Both the position numbers and the translations under genes were made by a program. From Bacteroidales bacterium UBA6428 (GTDB lineage: Bacteria > Bacteroidota > Bacteroidia > Bacteroidales > UBA932), in the NCBI GenBank assembly GCA_002437305.1, contig DJOW01000016.1, positions 3,899-43,745 on the forward strand: a stretch of 39,847 nt of DNA, given 5' to 3'. Positions 7,984 through 14,811 of the stretch are shown here, piece by piece; within the stretch, counting starts at the first letter, position 1, and each line of letters begins with the position of its first letter. A model generated the notes under the pieces. It saw only the letters and a list, made by a program, of their open reading frames with translations. It was not told where the DNA came from and did not search any database.

Positions 7984-8130
7984 ATGAAAGATTATATCCA
8001 TGAGAACAAGCCAATATCTTGTGACAGTGCCATTGAGGTGGAGATTATCAGACTTGTCCGGGTGCGGGCCTACAGGCGAGTGCGTTTCGGCAAGGTTGAG
8101 AGAGTGCGCGGCCACTACAGATGTCTTTAG
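7984..8130 (+). CDS. Small unassigned ORF, 48 codons
   Basis: ATG at 7984 to TAG at 8128-8130 gives a basic 48-residue peptide beginning MKDYIHENKPISCDSAIEVE. Its second half is arginine- and valine-rich (VRVRAYRRVRFGKVERVRGH). It follows an A/T-rich AATAATAATCAATA leader like those before real starts here. I do not recognise it. It has no signal peptide and could be a gene remnant or a chance frame; the high arginine content argues mildly against chance codons. Confidence 0.22.
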   Translation: MKDYIHENKPISCDSAIEVEIIRLVRVRAYRRVRFGKVERVRGHYRCL

Positions 8131-8302
8131 GGTGATTTCCGTGGTCGTTCGCGACTCTGAGCCGTAAGACTCTCTGCTTCACCCCTCGGTGTTTTTGTTG
8201 TTACATTCTTAGAAGCTGCTTTTTATGGAATTATGGCTATCTTTATAGTTGGAAAATATCCGTTGCCTTCTTTTGGGGATGGGATAAACAGATAGACTTA
8301 TT

Positions 8303-9424
8303 ATGGACATCGATCTATACAGATACTCATTATGCATCGCCTTGACCCTTATGGTCTTCTTTGCCTTCAGATTCTTTTTCGGGAAGGTCCCGGACAAGGG
8401 AATATTCGGCAACTACCTGCGGTCAAGGCACTTGATGGGCGCCGCGCTTGTGGTCTTGGCGGCAAATTATGCCGTCCATCTGTGCATTGACATAAGGCAG
8501 ATTGATGTCAACGCCGCGATCGTGATGAACCTTACCACCTACTTTTTCGGTTATGGATTGTTCGTCGCGGCACTGCACACGCTTCTGGACCGCTCCTACA
8601 TAACCCGAAAGGTAGTTGTAAGACATTGTTTGCTTTGGCTTTTATATACCATACTGTCCGTTTCCGTACTTATATTCGTAAAAGACGGTTCGCTTAAGGT
8701 AAGTATGATGTATTTGTTGGGATTGATGCTTGCCGTGTATGGATTCATCTTGGCGTCCCATCTTCTCAAGGCCTATCATAAGGCGGTCAAATTGATGGAC
8801 AACACACATTCTGACAACATCGCGGCCTATGTCAGATGGATGTCGGTCATGACATATTGGATGCTCATTTTCGGCATCAGCTGTTCGGCTTTGACATTCC
8901 TTCCTGACAATCTGGTCTTTCTGTGGGTGCTGTCTTCCGTTCCTTTCTATTGTTATCTGTATGTGAGCTATCAGAATTACCTGCTTTTTTATGAGACAGT
9001 AGAGAGGGCCATCGAGAGTGAGCATGACTCTGAAATTATTGTCGAGGCGACAGTGTCCGGCAATCCGGAGATACAACGTCTTGTGCAGGAATGGGTGAGT
9101 ACTGACGGTTATCTGAAACCCGGCCTCACGATATCGGATTTGTCCAAAACATTGTACACAAACAGGACGTACCTTTCTTCTTTTATCAATCAGACATACA
9201 AGGCGACTTTCCGGGAATGGATTTGCGGACTTAGAACTGATTATGCGAAACGCGCGTTGCTGGAACATCCAGATGTGACCATAGCGGAGATCGCCCAGAA
9301 ATCCGGATTCCTCTCCTTGAGCAATTTCAACGCTTCTTTCAAGGAAAGAGAGGGCATGACTCCCGCAAAATGGAGAATCAGCAATTTGTCGGTTCGACAA
9401 AATATTACTGATTCGACAAAGTAG
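8303..9424 (+). CDS. Membrane-anchored AraC-family transcriptional regulator
   Basis: The 373-residue protein has about 230 residues of hydrophobic segments (six or seven likely membrane spans, for example ALTLMVFFAFRFFF near residue 13 and MYLLGLMLAVYGFILASHLL near residue 136). A C-terminal AraC/XylS DNA-binding domain follows (about 262-360), with ISDLSKTLYTNRTYLSSFIN as the first helix-turn-helix and IAEIAQKSGFLSLSNFNASF as the second. Such fusions of a membrane sensor to AraC are common in Bacteroidales and sense an unknown envelope signal. It lies 155 nt upstream of the Ntn-hydrolase/pore-former-like genes in the same direction and is the obvious candidate to control them, which is inference. 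The start ATG at 8303 precedes the first membrane segment. Confidence 0.85.
   Translation: MDIDLYRYSLCIALTLMVFFAFRFFFGKVPDKGIFGNYLRSRHLMGAALVVLAANYAVHLCIDIRQIDVNAAIVMNLTTYFFGYGLFVAALHTLLDRSYITRKVVVRHCLLWLLYTILSVSVLIFVKDGSLKVSMMYLLGLMLAVYGFILASHLLKAYHKAVKLMDNTHSDNIAAYVRWMSVMTYWMLIFGISCSALTFLPDNLVFLWVLSSVPFYCYLYVSYQNYLLFYETVERAIESEHDSEIIVEATVSGNPEIQRLVQEWVSTDGYLKPGLTISDLSKTLYTNRTYLSSFINQTYKATFREWICGLRTDYAKRALLEHPDVTIAEIAQKSGFLSLSNFNASFKEREGMTPAKWRISNLSVRQNITDSTK
9385..9420 (+). promoter_or_regulatory. CGACAAA repeat cluster at the 3' end of the regulator gene
   Basis: TTTGTCG-GTT-CGACAAA (9385-9401) is a perfect 7-3-7 palindrome, and a further TTCGACAAA follows at 9412-9420. AraC-type proteins often bind such repeated half-sites, but this one lies inside codons of the regulator, so chance is not excluded. 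A GCCAAG/CTTGGC pair lies just after the stop codon. Confidence 0.25.
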
Positions 9425-9499
9425 AACTGCCAAGGCGACAATTTCTTGGCGGTTTGGCAAATTCGCCGTGATGCCATTTCTTCAGGCGCTTTTCTTTAG

Positions 9500-9507
9500 T
9501 ATTTTTG
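9500..9507 (+). promoter_or_regulatory. -7 box (TATTTTTG) before the Ntn-hydrolase gene
   Basis: TATTTTTG fits TAnnTTTG and lies 72 nt before the start codon at 9580. There is no TTG at the expected -33 spacing, which is compatible with an activator-dependent promoter. Confidence 0.4.
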
Positions 9508-9579
9508 TCAGAACACTCCTTGAACAGGTGTGGTGAGCCACTCGGTGAGCTAAGTGTTTGTTTAAACAAAAATCAAACT

Positions 9580-10740
9580 ATGAAGCGTTTTTTCTATCTT
9601 GTCTCTTGTCTTTCCGCGCTGACTTGCATTTTCCCTGCTTGTCATGAGAAGGAATCCGCAAGCGCATCCAATCCTGCCGCCTTCCTAAAGAACGAAGATC
9701 AGAAGGCCATGGTGTCAACATTGAAGAATATGGCGGACGGGCATCTATATTCATTGAAGTACAGTGCGGATTATATGATTGATGAAATCATGGAGAGCGG
9801 TGGAGCCGGCTCCAGTGTCCAGCTTTTAGGGAAAGTCATTCCGTGTCTGACCACAGTGTCGTTAAGCAAGGCAGGTGGCGGTATGGATTACGGGTGCAGC
9901 GCTTTCTGCGTCAAATCGCCCGAAGGCGATGTCTTGGTGGGCCGCAACTTCGATTATAGATTTGTGTCCTCTTCCAACATGCTGGTGCACAATGTCGCAA
10001 AGGGTGTGAAAGAGTCCATCTGCATCTCAGCCCTGCCGTTTTTGGACAAAGACATCTATGTGGCCGGGGCGTTGTCGGACGGGAAGACAGACCTGTCGGT
10101 GCCTGTGACCGCTTCAATCTATTGCTGTCTGGACGGAATGAATGACGCGGGACTGTTCATCGGAGTTCTGTCTCTGCGTGGCACCGGCGGGGCCGTGCAA
10201 CATGACAAGTCGAAAAGCGACATCGTCCCGACTTTGGCCATCAGATTGGCATTGGACGGCTGTACAAGCGTTGACGAGGCCGTGGATGTCTTCAGGACTC
10301 ACAATTTCTTCGCTGACGGAAATAATTCGGATTCGAACTATCATTTCCTGATAGCCGATGCAAGCGGAAAGAGAGTTGTCGTTGAATATTACCGGCCGGG
10401 AGAGGTTCCGCCATTGAGCGACCCTGCGGCAAAGGATTGGACAATGAATCTGATTGACACTGATCATGTCACTAATTTTTATCTGTCCGAAGGCTGGCAG
10501 GATGTCGGTGGAGGGAGAGAGCGCTACGACAAACTTCACGAGACATTGGAGAAGAAAAACCGTGTGATGACGGAGGATGAGTGCATGTCTCTGCTTGAAG
10601 ACGTTCACACGGACTTGAATTCCGAAGGTGGTGACATCACAAGCAACACACAATGGTCTGTTGTCTATAATCTGACCAGGAAGACCGCCACCATCTGTGT
10701 GGACAAGAATTACAAACAAAAACTGCATTACAGCCTGTAG
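9580..10740 (+). CDS. Lipid-anchored Ntn-hydrolase, choloylglycine hydrolase / acid ceramidase type
   Basis: Predicted cell-envelope amidase that cleaves an N-acyl or bile-amide bond. MKRFFYLVSCLSALTCIFPA followed by C21 is a lipoprotein signal, so I start at ATG 9580 and not at the in-frame GTG at 9505. The catalytic nucleophile would be Cys106 (GCSAFC). Arg122 and Asp125 (GRNFDY) sit 16 and 19 residues later, the same spacing as C2/R18/D21 of bile salt hydrolases. MNDAGLF (Asn188) matches the conserved NEKGL-type loop. The 105 residues before Cys106 would act as a propeptide, as in acid ceramidase and NAAA. Autocleavage would then free the catalytic chain from its lipid anchor. The next gene starts 4 nt later, so the two are cotranscribed. 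Substrate (bile salts, N-acyl amines, penicillin V, quorum signals) is open. Confidence 0.75.
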   Translation: MKRFFYLVSCLSALTCIFPACHEKESASASNPAAFLKNEDQKAMVSTLKNMADGHLYSLKYSADYMIDEIMESGGAGSSVQLLGKVIPCLTTVSLSKAGGGMDYGCSAFCVKSPEGDVLVGRNFDYRFVSSSNMLVHNVAKGVKESICISALPFLDKDIYVAGALSDGKTDLSVPVTASIYCCLDGMNDAGLFIGVLSLRGTGGAVQHDKSKSDIVPTLAIRLALDGCTSVDEAVDVFRTHNFFADGNNSDSNYHFLIADASGKRVVVEYYRPGEVPPLSDPAAKDWTMNLIDTDHVTNFYLSEGWQDVGGGRERYDKLHETLEKKNRVMTEDECMSLLEDVHTDLNSEGGDITSNTQWSVVYNLTRKTATICVDKNYKQKLHYSL

Positions 10741-10744
10741 CGAC

Positions 10745-12370
10745 ATGAAAAATTCCCAGCCAATCAATCTGATTCTGTCAGCGTGTTTGCTGTCACAGGT
10801 TCTTCTACCGGTTTCCTGCTCAAAGGACAATCCTGACTATGGTGACGAGGTCATCATAGAGGGCGATTACCGCGAGCCGTCCTCAATTGCCAATGACGAG
10901 AAAATCCTGGTTCCGGCATGGGTCTCTGATGGCCTTTCCAAGAACTTTGCGGATGCGGTCAAAGGCCGCTTGGAAGAGGCTGCGTCTTCGCCAGACAACG
11001 CGCAGGTGATTGTCACGGACATGGCAGGCTATTCTGGTATGGAAGTTCGCAAGGATTGCATCGTGATTGTGTACAAACCGTCAAGGTCCCTGCTGGAACG
11101 GCTGGGCGAGGAGTCCGGGGACATCCTTTGTGTCGCATTCCAGCAAGGACGGGCCGGCAATTGTGTGGTGCCGACTCCGGTTGAAGGACTGGAGGTGGAT
11201 GAATGCCTCAACAGTCTTGTAGCATGGGCCAACAACACGGTCCAGAACACGACCGGCAACTTCGATCCGTCCTCGTTTTGGGAAGAGTCGAGCCTTTACA
11301 CGACATATTCGGATCGCGTCAGGGAGACGATAACGAATGTGGTGGCCTCCGAGCACGATTACCTTGAGGGCGAGTTCGCTGTCGATGTTCAGTTGAAGGT
11401 CACTCCGATGCACGGGTTCAAGAGCAGCGAATCGGAAGCCATGGACTACTACCTCATGACCTCCACGGTTTCGGTCGCGTCCGGGAAGATGTACACGGGG
11501 AATTACTCGAAGAAGCACGGAGGAGTCAACGCAAGAATCTGTGGTTTCTACCTAAAGTCGCTCAGTTCTAACATCTACATATTAAACACATCGGGAACTC
11601 CTGCCGGTCGTTTTGTCCAGGTTCCTGCTCCGGAGACCGTTGTCGGCTCGACCGGTTACACGACCGGCTGGAACTTCTCCATCGGTGGAGGGATCACAGG
11701 CGGGACATCTCCGATGATCTCCTCCTCCACCGGCTTCTCCATCTCCTCAAGCACTTCACGCACGATCAGCGACTGTGATGTGCTGAGCCGGCATGAGGGC
11801 TCCACTGTGGGCTATGACTACGTGATCAACAATCTCCCTCATTTTAAGTCCAATAAAATCACAGACCCGCCTCTTGTCTCGACTTCGACCACCAATTTCT
11901 ACAGCCAATGGGTCTGGGCGGTTCCGGCGGAAGATCATGATGTGAAGACCAAGTACAGAGTCGTGATAGATCTTTACAATCTCGTCTATGGCGCGTCTTA
12001 TTTTTACACGGGAAGCCTTGACTATCATGACCTGGAGTTTGTGCAGAAACAATATTCCGTCACCAAGGAACTTCCAATGCCGAACAGGTCTCCGACTGGA
12101 AAGTTTGAACTCACCAACTCCGAGGACGGAACGTTCATGACCAATGTCCGATTGTACAACAAGAGCTATCCTGAGACAGGAAGCTTCAAAGATGAAAGTG
12201 TTTACGGCTATGGCAGCACCTGCTCTTTGTTCCTGACGACCGGAGACTACGAGCTCCAATGCAGCATAAAGGGAACAAACGGCAAGACCAAAACCCGGAA
12301 TTATACCGGACTCGTGAGGGTGACGACAGGCGGCACGGTGAGACTCTCAACCGGCTACGGATTCAAGTAA
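10745..12370 (+). CDS. Lipoprotein resembling leukocidin-type beta-barrel pore formers, copy A
   Basis: 541-residue predicted surface lipoprotein (MKNSQPINLILSACLLSQVL, lipobox LPVSC, Cys25), 4 nt after the Ntn-hydrolase gene. Residues about 45-200 form an unassigned N-terminal region. Residues about 215-440 resemble the leukocidin/hemolysin fold: PMHGFKSS and FVQVPAPETV lead into a Gly/Ser/Thr-rich alternating segment (299-345, for example GYTTGWNFSIGGGITGG) like a membrane-inserting stem. TNFYSQWVWAVP and then KTKYRVVIDLYNL recall the rim and final strands. A C-terminal beta-rich domain (about 445-541) is extra. The next gene encodes a full-length paralogue. The family call rests on visual pattern, not a search. 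Confidence 0.5.
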   Translation: MKNSQPINLILSACLLSQVLLPVSCSKDNPDYGDEVIIEGDYREPSSIANDEKILVPAWVSDGLSKNFADAVKGRLEEAASSPDNAQVIVTDMAGYSGMEVRKDCIVIVYKPSRSLLERLGEESGDILCVAFQQGRAGNCVVPTPVEGLEVDECLNSLVAWANNTVQNTTGNFDPSSFWEESSLYTTYSDRVRETITNVVASEHDYLEGEFAVDVQLKVTPMHGFKSSESEAMDYYLMTSTVSVASGKMYTGNYSKKHGGVNARICGFYLKSLSSNIYILNTSGTPAGRFVQVPAPETVVGSTGYTTGWNFSIGGGITGGTSPMISSSTGFSISSSTSRTISDCDVLSRHEGSTVGYDYVINNLPHFKSNKITDPPLVSTSTTNFYSQWVWAVPAEDHDVKTKYRVVIDLYNLVYGASYFYTGSLDYHDLEFVQKQYSVTKELPMPNRSPTGKFELTNSEDGTFMTNVRLYNKSYPETGSFKDESVYGYGSTCSLFLTTGDYELQCSIKGTNGKTKTRNYTGLVRVTTGGTVRLSTGYGFK

Positions 12371-12477
12371 GCGGCTAAATAATGTTGGTGCGTATTCGCA
12401 AAAGATGAGGCACATTTTTTATTAGCTAAGCCAATGAATCCAATGAATATAATCACGTACTAGTTGGACGAAATTCT

Positions 12478-14094
12478 ATGAATATGAGAAGAATAATTGA
12501 TTTATTGAATATGATTGCGCTCTGCGCGGCCTTCGCACTGTCGGCATCCTGCGGTGGAAAATCAGATCTGGATCCGGATCCGGAACCGGAGGTTATAGAG
12601 GAGAACCGCACATCGGATCTGCCGTACTGTGTCTGGTCTGAGTTGGAGGATGACATCCTTGAGTTGATATATTCAAGATTCACCGGGAAGAAGGTCTCCT
12701 GCGAAGAGGCTAAGGTGGTCTTTGTCAGCGGGAAGGACATCAAGGATGACGAGATTTGGAGCGCTTACAAACGAGGAGCGGCGGTGGTTGTGGTTTCTCC
12801 TACCTCTACTTTGTTGTCTGCTCTTTCCCGGCGGAACATAGGATTCCTGTCAGCGGAGTCTCTGGACGATTGTCTCTTCGCCGCGTTCCACAGGAGCGGG
12901 AAGGTCTTTTCGATGGATGATTTTCCTCCCGCCAACCTGAACGGCCTTGTGTCTTGGTTGGGTGACGTGCATTCCGCGAACACCTCAGGAGATGATCTTC
13001 TCCAGTCTATCCACCTGTTCTCGTCACAGGACATCAGGATCGACAAAGGTTTGATCTTCAAGGACGGGAAGAATGAGTTCAGGGTCACTGGCCAGGGACA
13101 ATTCGAGCAGTACTATTCCGTCATCCCGCTTTATGCGTTCAAGTCGTCCAAGAGCAATTACACAGGGGATTTCTACATTATCGACGCCACTTTCTCGGTC
13201 GCTTCCGCAGGAATGTACGCAGGAAAGTTCAAAGACACCCAGCTCAATGGTTTGCAGGGCTCTTTCATGGGCTACTTCCTGACAGGCTATCGTGTGGACG
13301 TCTCGTTGGTCGATGACAAAGGAAATTCGGTTCCGGTCCGCTTCAACCAAGTCCCGTCCCCTTCCACAACGATAAACTCCCAGACCTACACTTCCGGTGT
13401 GTCCTGGTCGTTTGAGGCCGGCTTGTCGGGCGGAGCCGCAGGGGCGGGGCTTTCGTTGAGTTCGGGCTGTAATTTCAGCAGTTCCAAGACGCGTGAAGTC
13501 AGCGATTTGGCCATCATTGACAATTCTTCGGACGGTGGAGTGCATTATACTCTAGAGGTGAAGAATCTGCCGACTTATCTCACGCTGCCTCCGGCCATTT
13601 CCAGATCCACTTTTGATTTCCATTCCGGTTGGGTCTGGAGTGTGGAGAACACTCAAGAGTCAGATGTCACGACCCGCTACCGGATGAAAGTGACATTGAG
13701 CGAATTGAATTACCGTGACCTTTATTGCAAGGGAGGAGGCAACAAAAAAGCAAGTGTACAGAATTGGCCTGTCATCGGTGAGAAGGAGTTTTTTATTGAC
13801 CTGCCAGTGCCTAACAGAATCCCTTGCGGCAATGTCAAGTTCATCAATAGCGAGAGAGGCAAGTTCATGACAGACATCGTCTTCATTGACTCTGCGGCTC
13901 CATCGGATCCTAAAAGCTATCATTTCGATCCGTCAGGCAGTGTCTATTCCTACCAGGAGTGCTACGAGACCAGCCTTCCAGAGGGAACTTACATTGTCCA
14001 GTACAAACTTGGAGGAGTCTCGTGCTCAGGGAAGGGTGTCTCCATCAAGAGGGGAGAGACACTGGAGCTCCAGTCCGGCTACTATGTCAAATGA
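12478..14094 (+). CDS. Lipoprotein resembling leukocidin-type beta-barrel pore formers, copy B
   Basis: 538-residue paralogue of the preceding protein with the same layout. It has a lipobox SASC (Cys25), a short acidic DPDPEPE linker, an unassigned N-terminal domain to about residue 200, then LYAFKSSKSN, FNQVPSPSTTIN and the Gly/Ser-rich segment 301-345 (YTSGVSWSFEAGLSGGAAG). RSTFDFHSGWVWSV, TTRYRMKVTLSELNY and the tail domain ending LQSGYYVK follow. The shared framework with low overall identity suggests an old duplication, and the pair recalls two-component toxins with distinct subunits. Two in-frame ATGs (12478, 12484) fit; I take the first. The 107-nt gap to copy A has no clear promoter. 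An adhesin with a similar beta-fold remains an alternative. Confidence 0.5.
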   Translation: MNMRRIIDLLNMIALCAAFALSASCGGKSDLDPDPEPEVIEENRTSDLPYCVWSELEDDILELIYSRFTGKKVSCEEAKVVFVSGKDIKDDEIWSAYKRGAAVVVVSPTSTLLSALSRRNIGFLSAESLDDCLFAAFHRSGKVFSMDDFPPANLNGLVSWLGDVHSANTSGDDLLQSIHLFSSQDIRIDKGLIFKDGKNEFRVTGQGQFEQYYSVIPLYAFKSSKSNYTGDFYIIDATFSVASAGMYAGKFKDTQLNGLQGSFMGYFLTGYRVDVSLVDDKGNSVPVRFNQVPSPSTTINSQTYTSGVSWSFEAGLSGGAAGAGLSLSSGCNFSSSKTREVSDLAIIDNSSDGGVHYTLEVKNLPTYLTLPPAISRSTFDFHSGWVWSVENTQESDVTTRYRMKVTLSELNYRDLYCKGGGNKKASVQNWPVIGEKEFFIDLPVPNRIPCGNVKFINSERGKFMTDIVFIDSAAPSDPKSYHFDPSGSVYSYQECYETSLPEGTYIVQYKLGGVSCSGKGVSIKRGETLELQSGYYVK

Positions 14095-14145
14095 GGCGTG
14101 AAGTCTTTTTTCTGAAACTACTCGGGAGCGGATCGCGCCTGTTTG

Positions 14146-14335
14146 CCCTCAGGAACCAGCCTATCATCTTGGCAGGGTCTTCAAGCGTCTCACTGACCGG
14201 CAAATTCCGGCCCTCGGGAACCAACCTATCATCTTGGCAGGGTGCGAAACCAGCAGAGGCTCATCGATGCCGAGGTGTCCTGGATCTCAGGAACCAGCCT
14301 ATCATCTTGCCTATCATCTTGGCAGGGTGCGAAAC
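14146..14335 (+). repeat. Three-copy direct repeat cluster (about 28-33 bp units)
   Basis: A unit containing GAACCAGCCTATCATCTTGG and ending in CAGGGT occurs at 14146-14178, 14211-14243 (one internal change) and 14286-14328. In the third copy CCTATCATCTTG is itself duplicated in tandem. Intervals are 37 and about 45 nt, and copies 2 and 3 also share a following GCGAAAC. The cluster begins about 50 nt after the stop codon of the second pore-former-like gene. No hairpin or cas gene accompanies it. Confidence 0.8.
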
Positions 14336-14435
14336 GGTCGATTCTGCCCCCGAAGCATGGCAAACTTCCTGGCCGGGGTGCAGATCGGGTCTGCCTGCAC
14401 CCGAGAACGAGCGATGGACGGCTGTGTTCGGAAGC

Positions 14436-14533
14436 GCTTTGATATTCATAGAAATAAGTGATTGCCTTTGGTTGATTTCAGTTGAAGGCAATCGCTTATT
14501 TGCTTGATAATGTGCCGCTTGTCCGCCACGAAC
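14436..14533. repeat. Hairpin repeat element, copy 1
   Basis: A 16-bp stem (14453-14468 with 14485-14500, one G-T pair) with a 16-nt loop, followed by TTGATAAT and a G/C-rich tail. The same arrangement with a different stem sequence recurs at 36305-36402: both have GATATTC/TATATTC upstream, AAATAAG entering the stem, CTTTGG at the loop side, TTGATAAT after the stem, then a GCCAC-containing tail. Different bases but preserved pairing suggest a structured element that has moved or been duplicated. Confidence 0.65.
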
Positions 14534-14726
14534 ACCACGAAGGATTTTGCTGGCGCTGACGTTGGGAAAACCCTATGGCTTTTTGACCCATATGCCGAAG
14601 AAGGGCCGGCTTGTTGGCGAGGATGGGGAATGGGAGAGGTAGGGCAGGAGTGAGAGGAGTGTGGCACGTAGTGGAGGGGAGATAGAGGAGCATGGAGGCT
14701 AATTAACTGTTCATTAACTAAATGAA

Positions 14727-14765
14727 CACACCTGCTCCTACCCGCAAAGGGCATGAGCAGGTGTG
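14727..14765 (-). terminator. Terminator of the GH78 gene
   Basis: CACACCTGCTC (14727-14737) pairs perfectly with GAGCAGGTGTG (14755-14765). On the minus strand it lies just after the GH78 stop codon and is followed by TTCATTTAGTTAATG, a moderately T-rich tail. Confidence 0.65.
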
Positions 14766-14811
14766 CTTTGTCACTTGAGCATGAGGCAGTTGGCCTACAC
14801 GGGGGAATATG

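Larger units (their letters stand above)
7834..8302. other. Intergenic region between manA and the AraC-type regulator
   Basis: 469 nt containing the second copy of the 23-bp duplication, the GCTCCCGT hairpin, and a 48-codon reading frame at 7984-8130 that I cannot assign. The part 8131-8302 is T-rich (TATCTTTA at about 8233 is one base off a -7 box) and probably holds the regulator's promoter. No RNA gene is visible. Confidence 0.5.
14095..14811. other. Repeat-rich spacer between the pore-former-like genes and the GH78 gene
   Basis: 717 nt between convergent genes. Besides the direct repeats, hairpin element and terminator listed separately, 14620-14700 is a purine-rich run on the plus strand (GGATGGGGAATGGGAGAGGT and similar). 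The reading frames crossing the repeats look like chance: they have no start signals and no protein-like composition. Confidence 0.6.

Noticed and set aside
8642..9460. 272-codon frame on the minus strand
   Set aside because: Antisense to the AraC-type regulator, whose membrane and HTH motifs are clear.
9505..9579. Upstream in-frame GTG start for the Ntn-hydrolase
   Set aside because: Would place 25 polar residues before a clear lipoprotein signal peptide; ATG 9580 is the better start.
10697..10744. Upstream in-frame start for the first pore-former-like lipoprotein
   Set aside because: Overlaps the Ntn-hydrolase gene and would bury the lipoprotein signal; ATG 10745 follows the stop codon by 4 nt.
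14146..14335. Possible small CRISPR array
   Set aside because: Only three units, unequal spacers (37 and 45 nt), one unit with an internal duplication, no repeat palindrome and no cas genes in the window.
13959..14507. 182-codon frame crossing the direct repeats
   Set aside because: Overlaps the second pore-former-like gene in another frame; its repeats only reflect the DNA repeats, and it has no start context.
14436..14533. Integron attC-like site
   Set aside because: Stem-loop layout superficially similar, but no integrase, no core-site GTTRRRY pair and only two distant copies.
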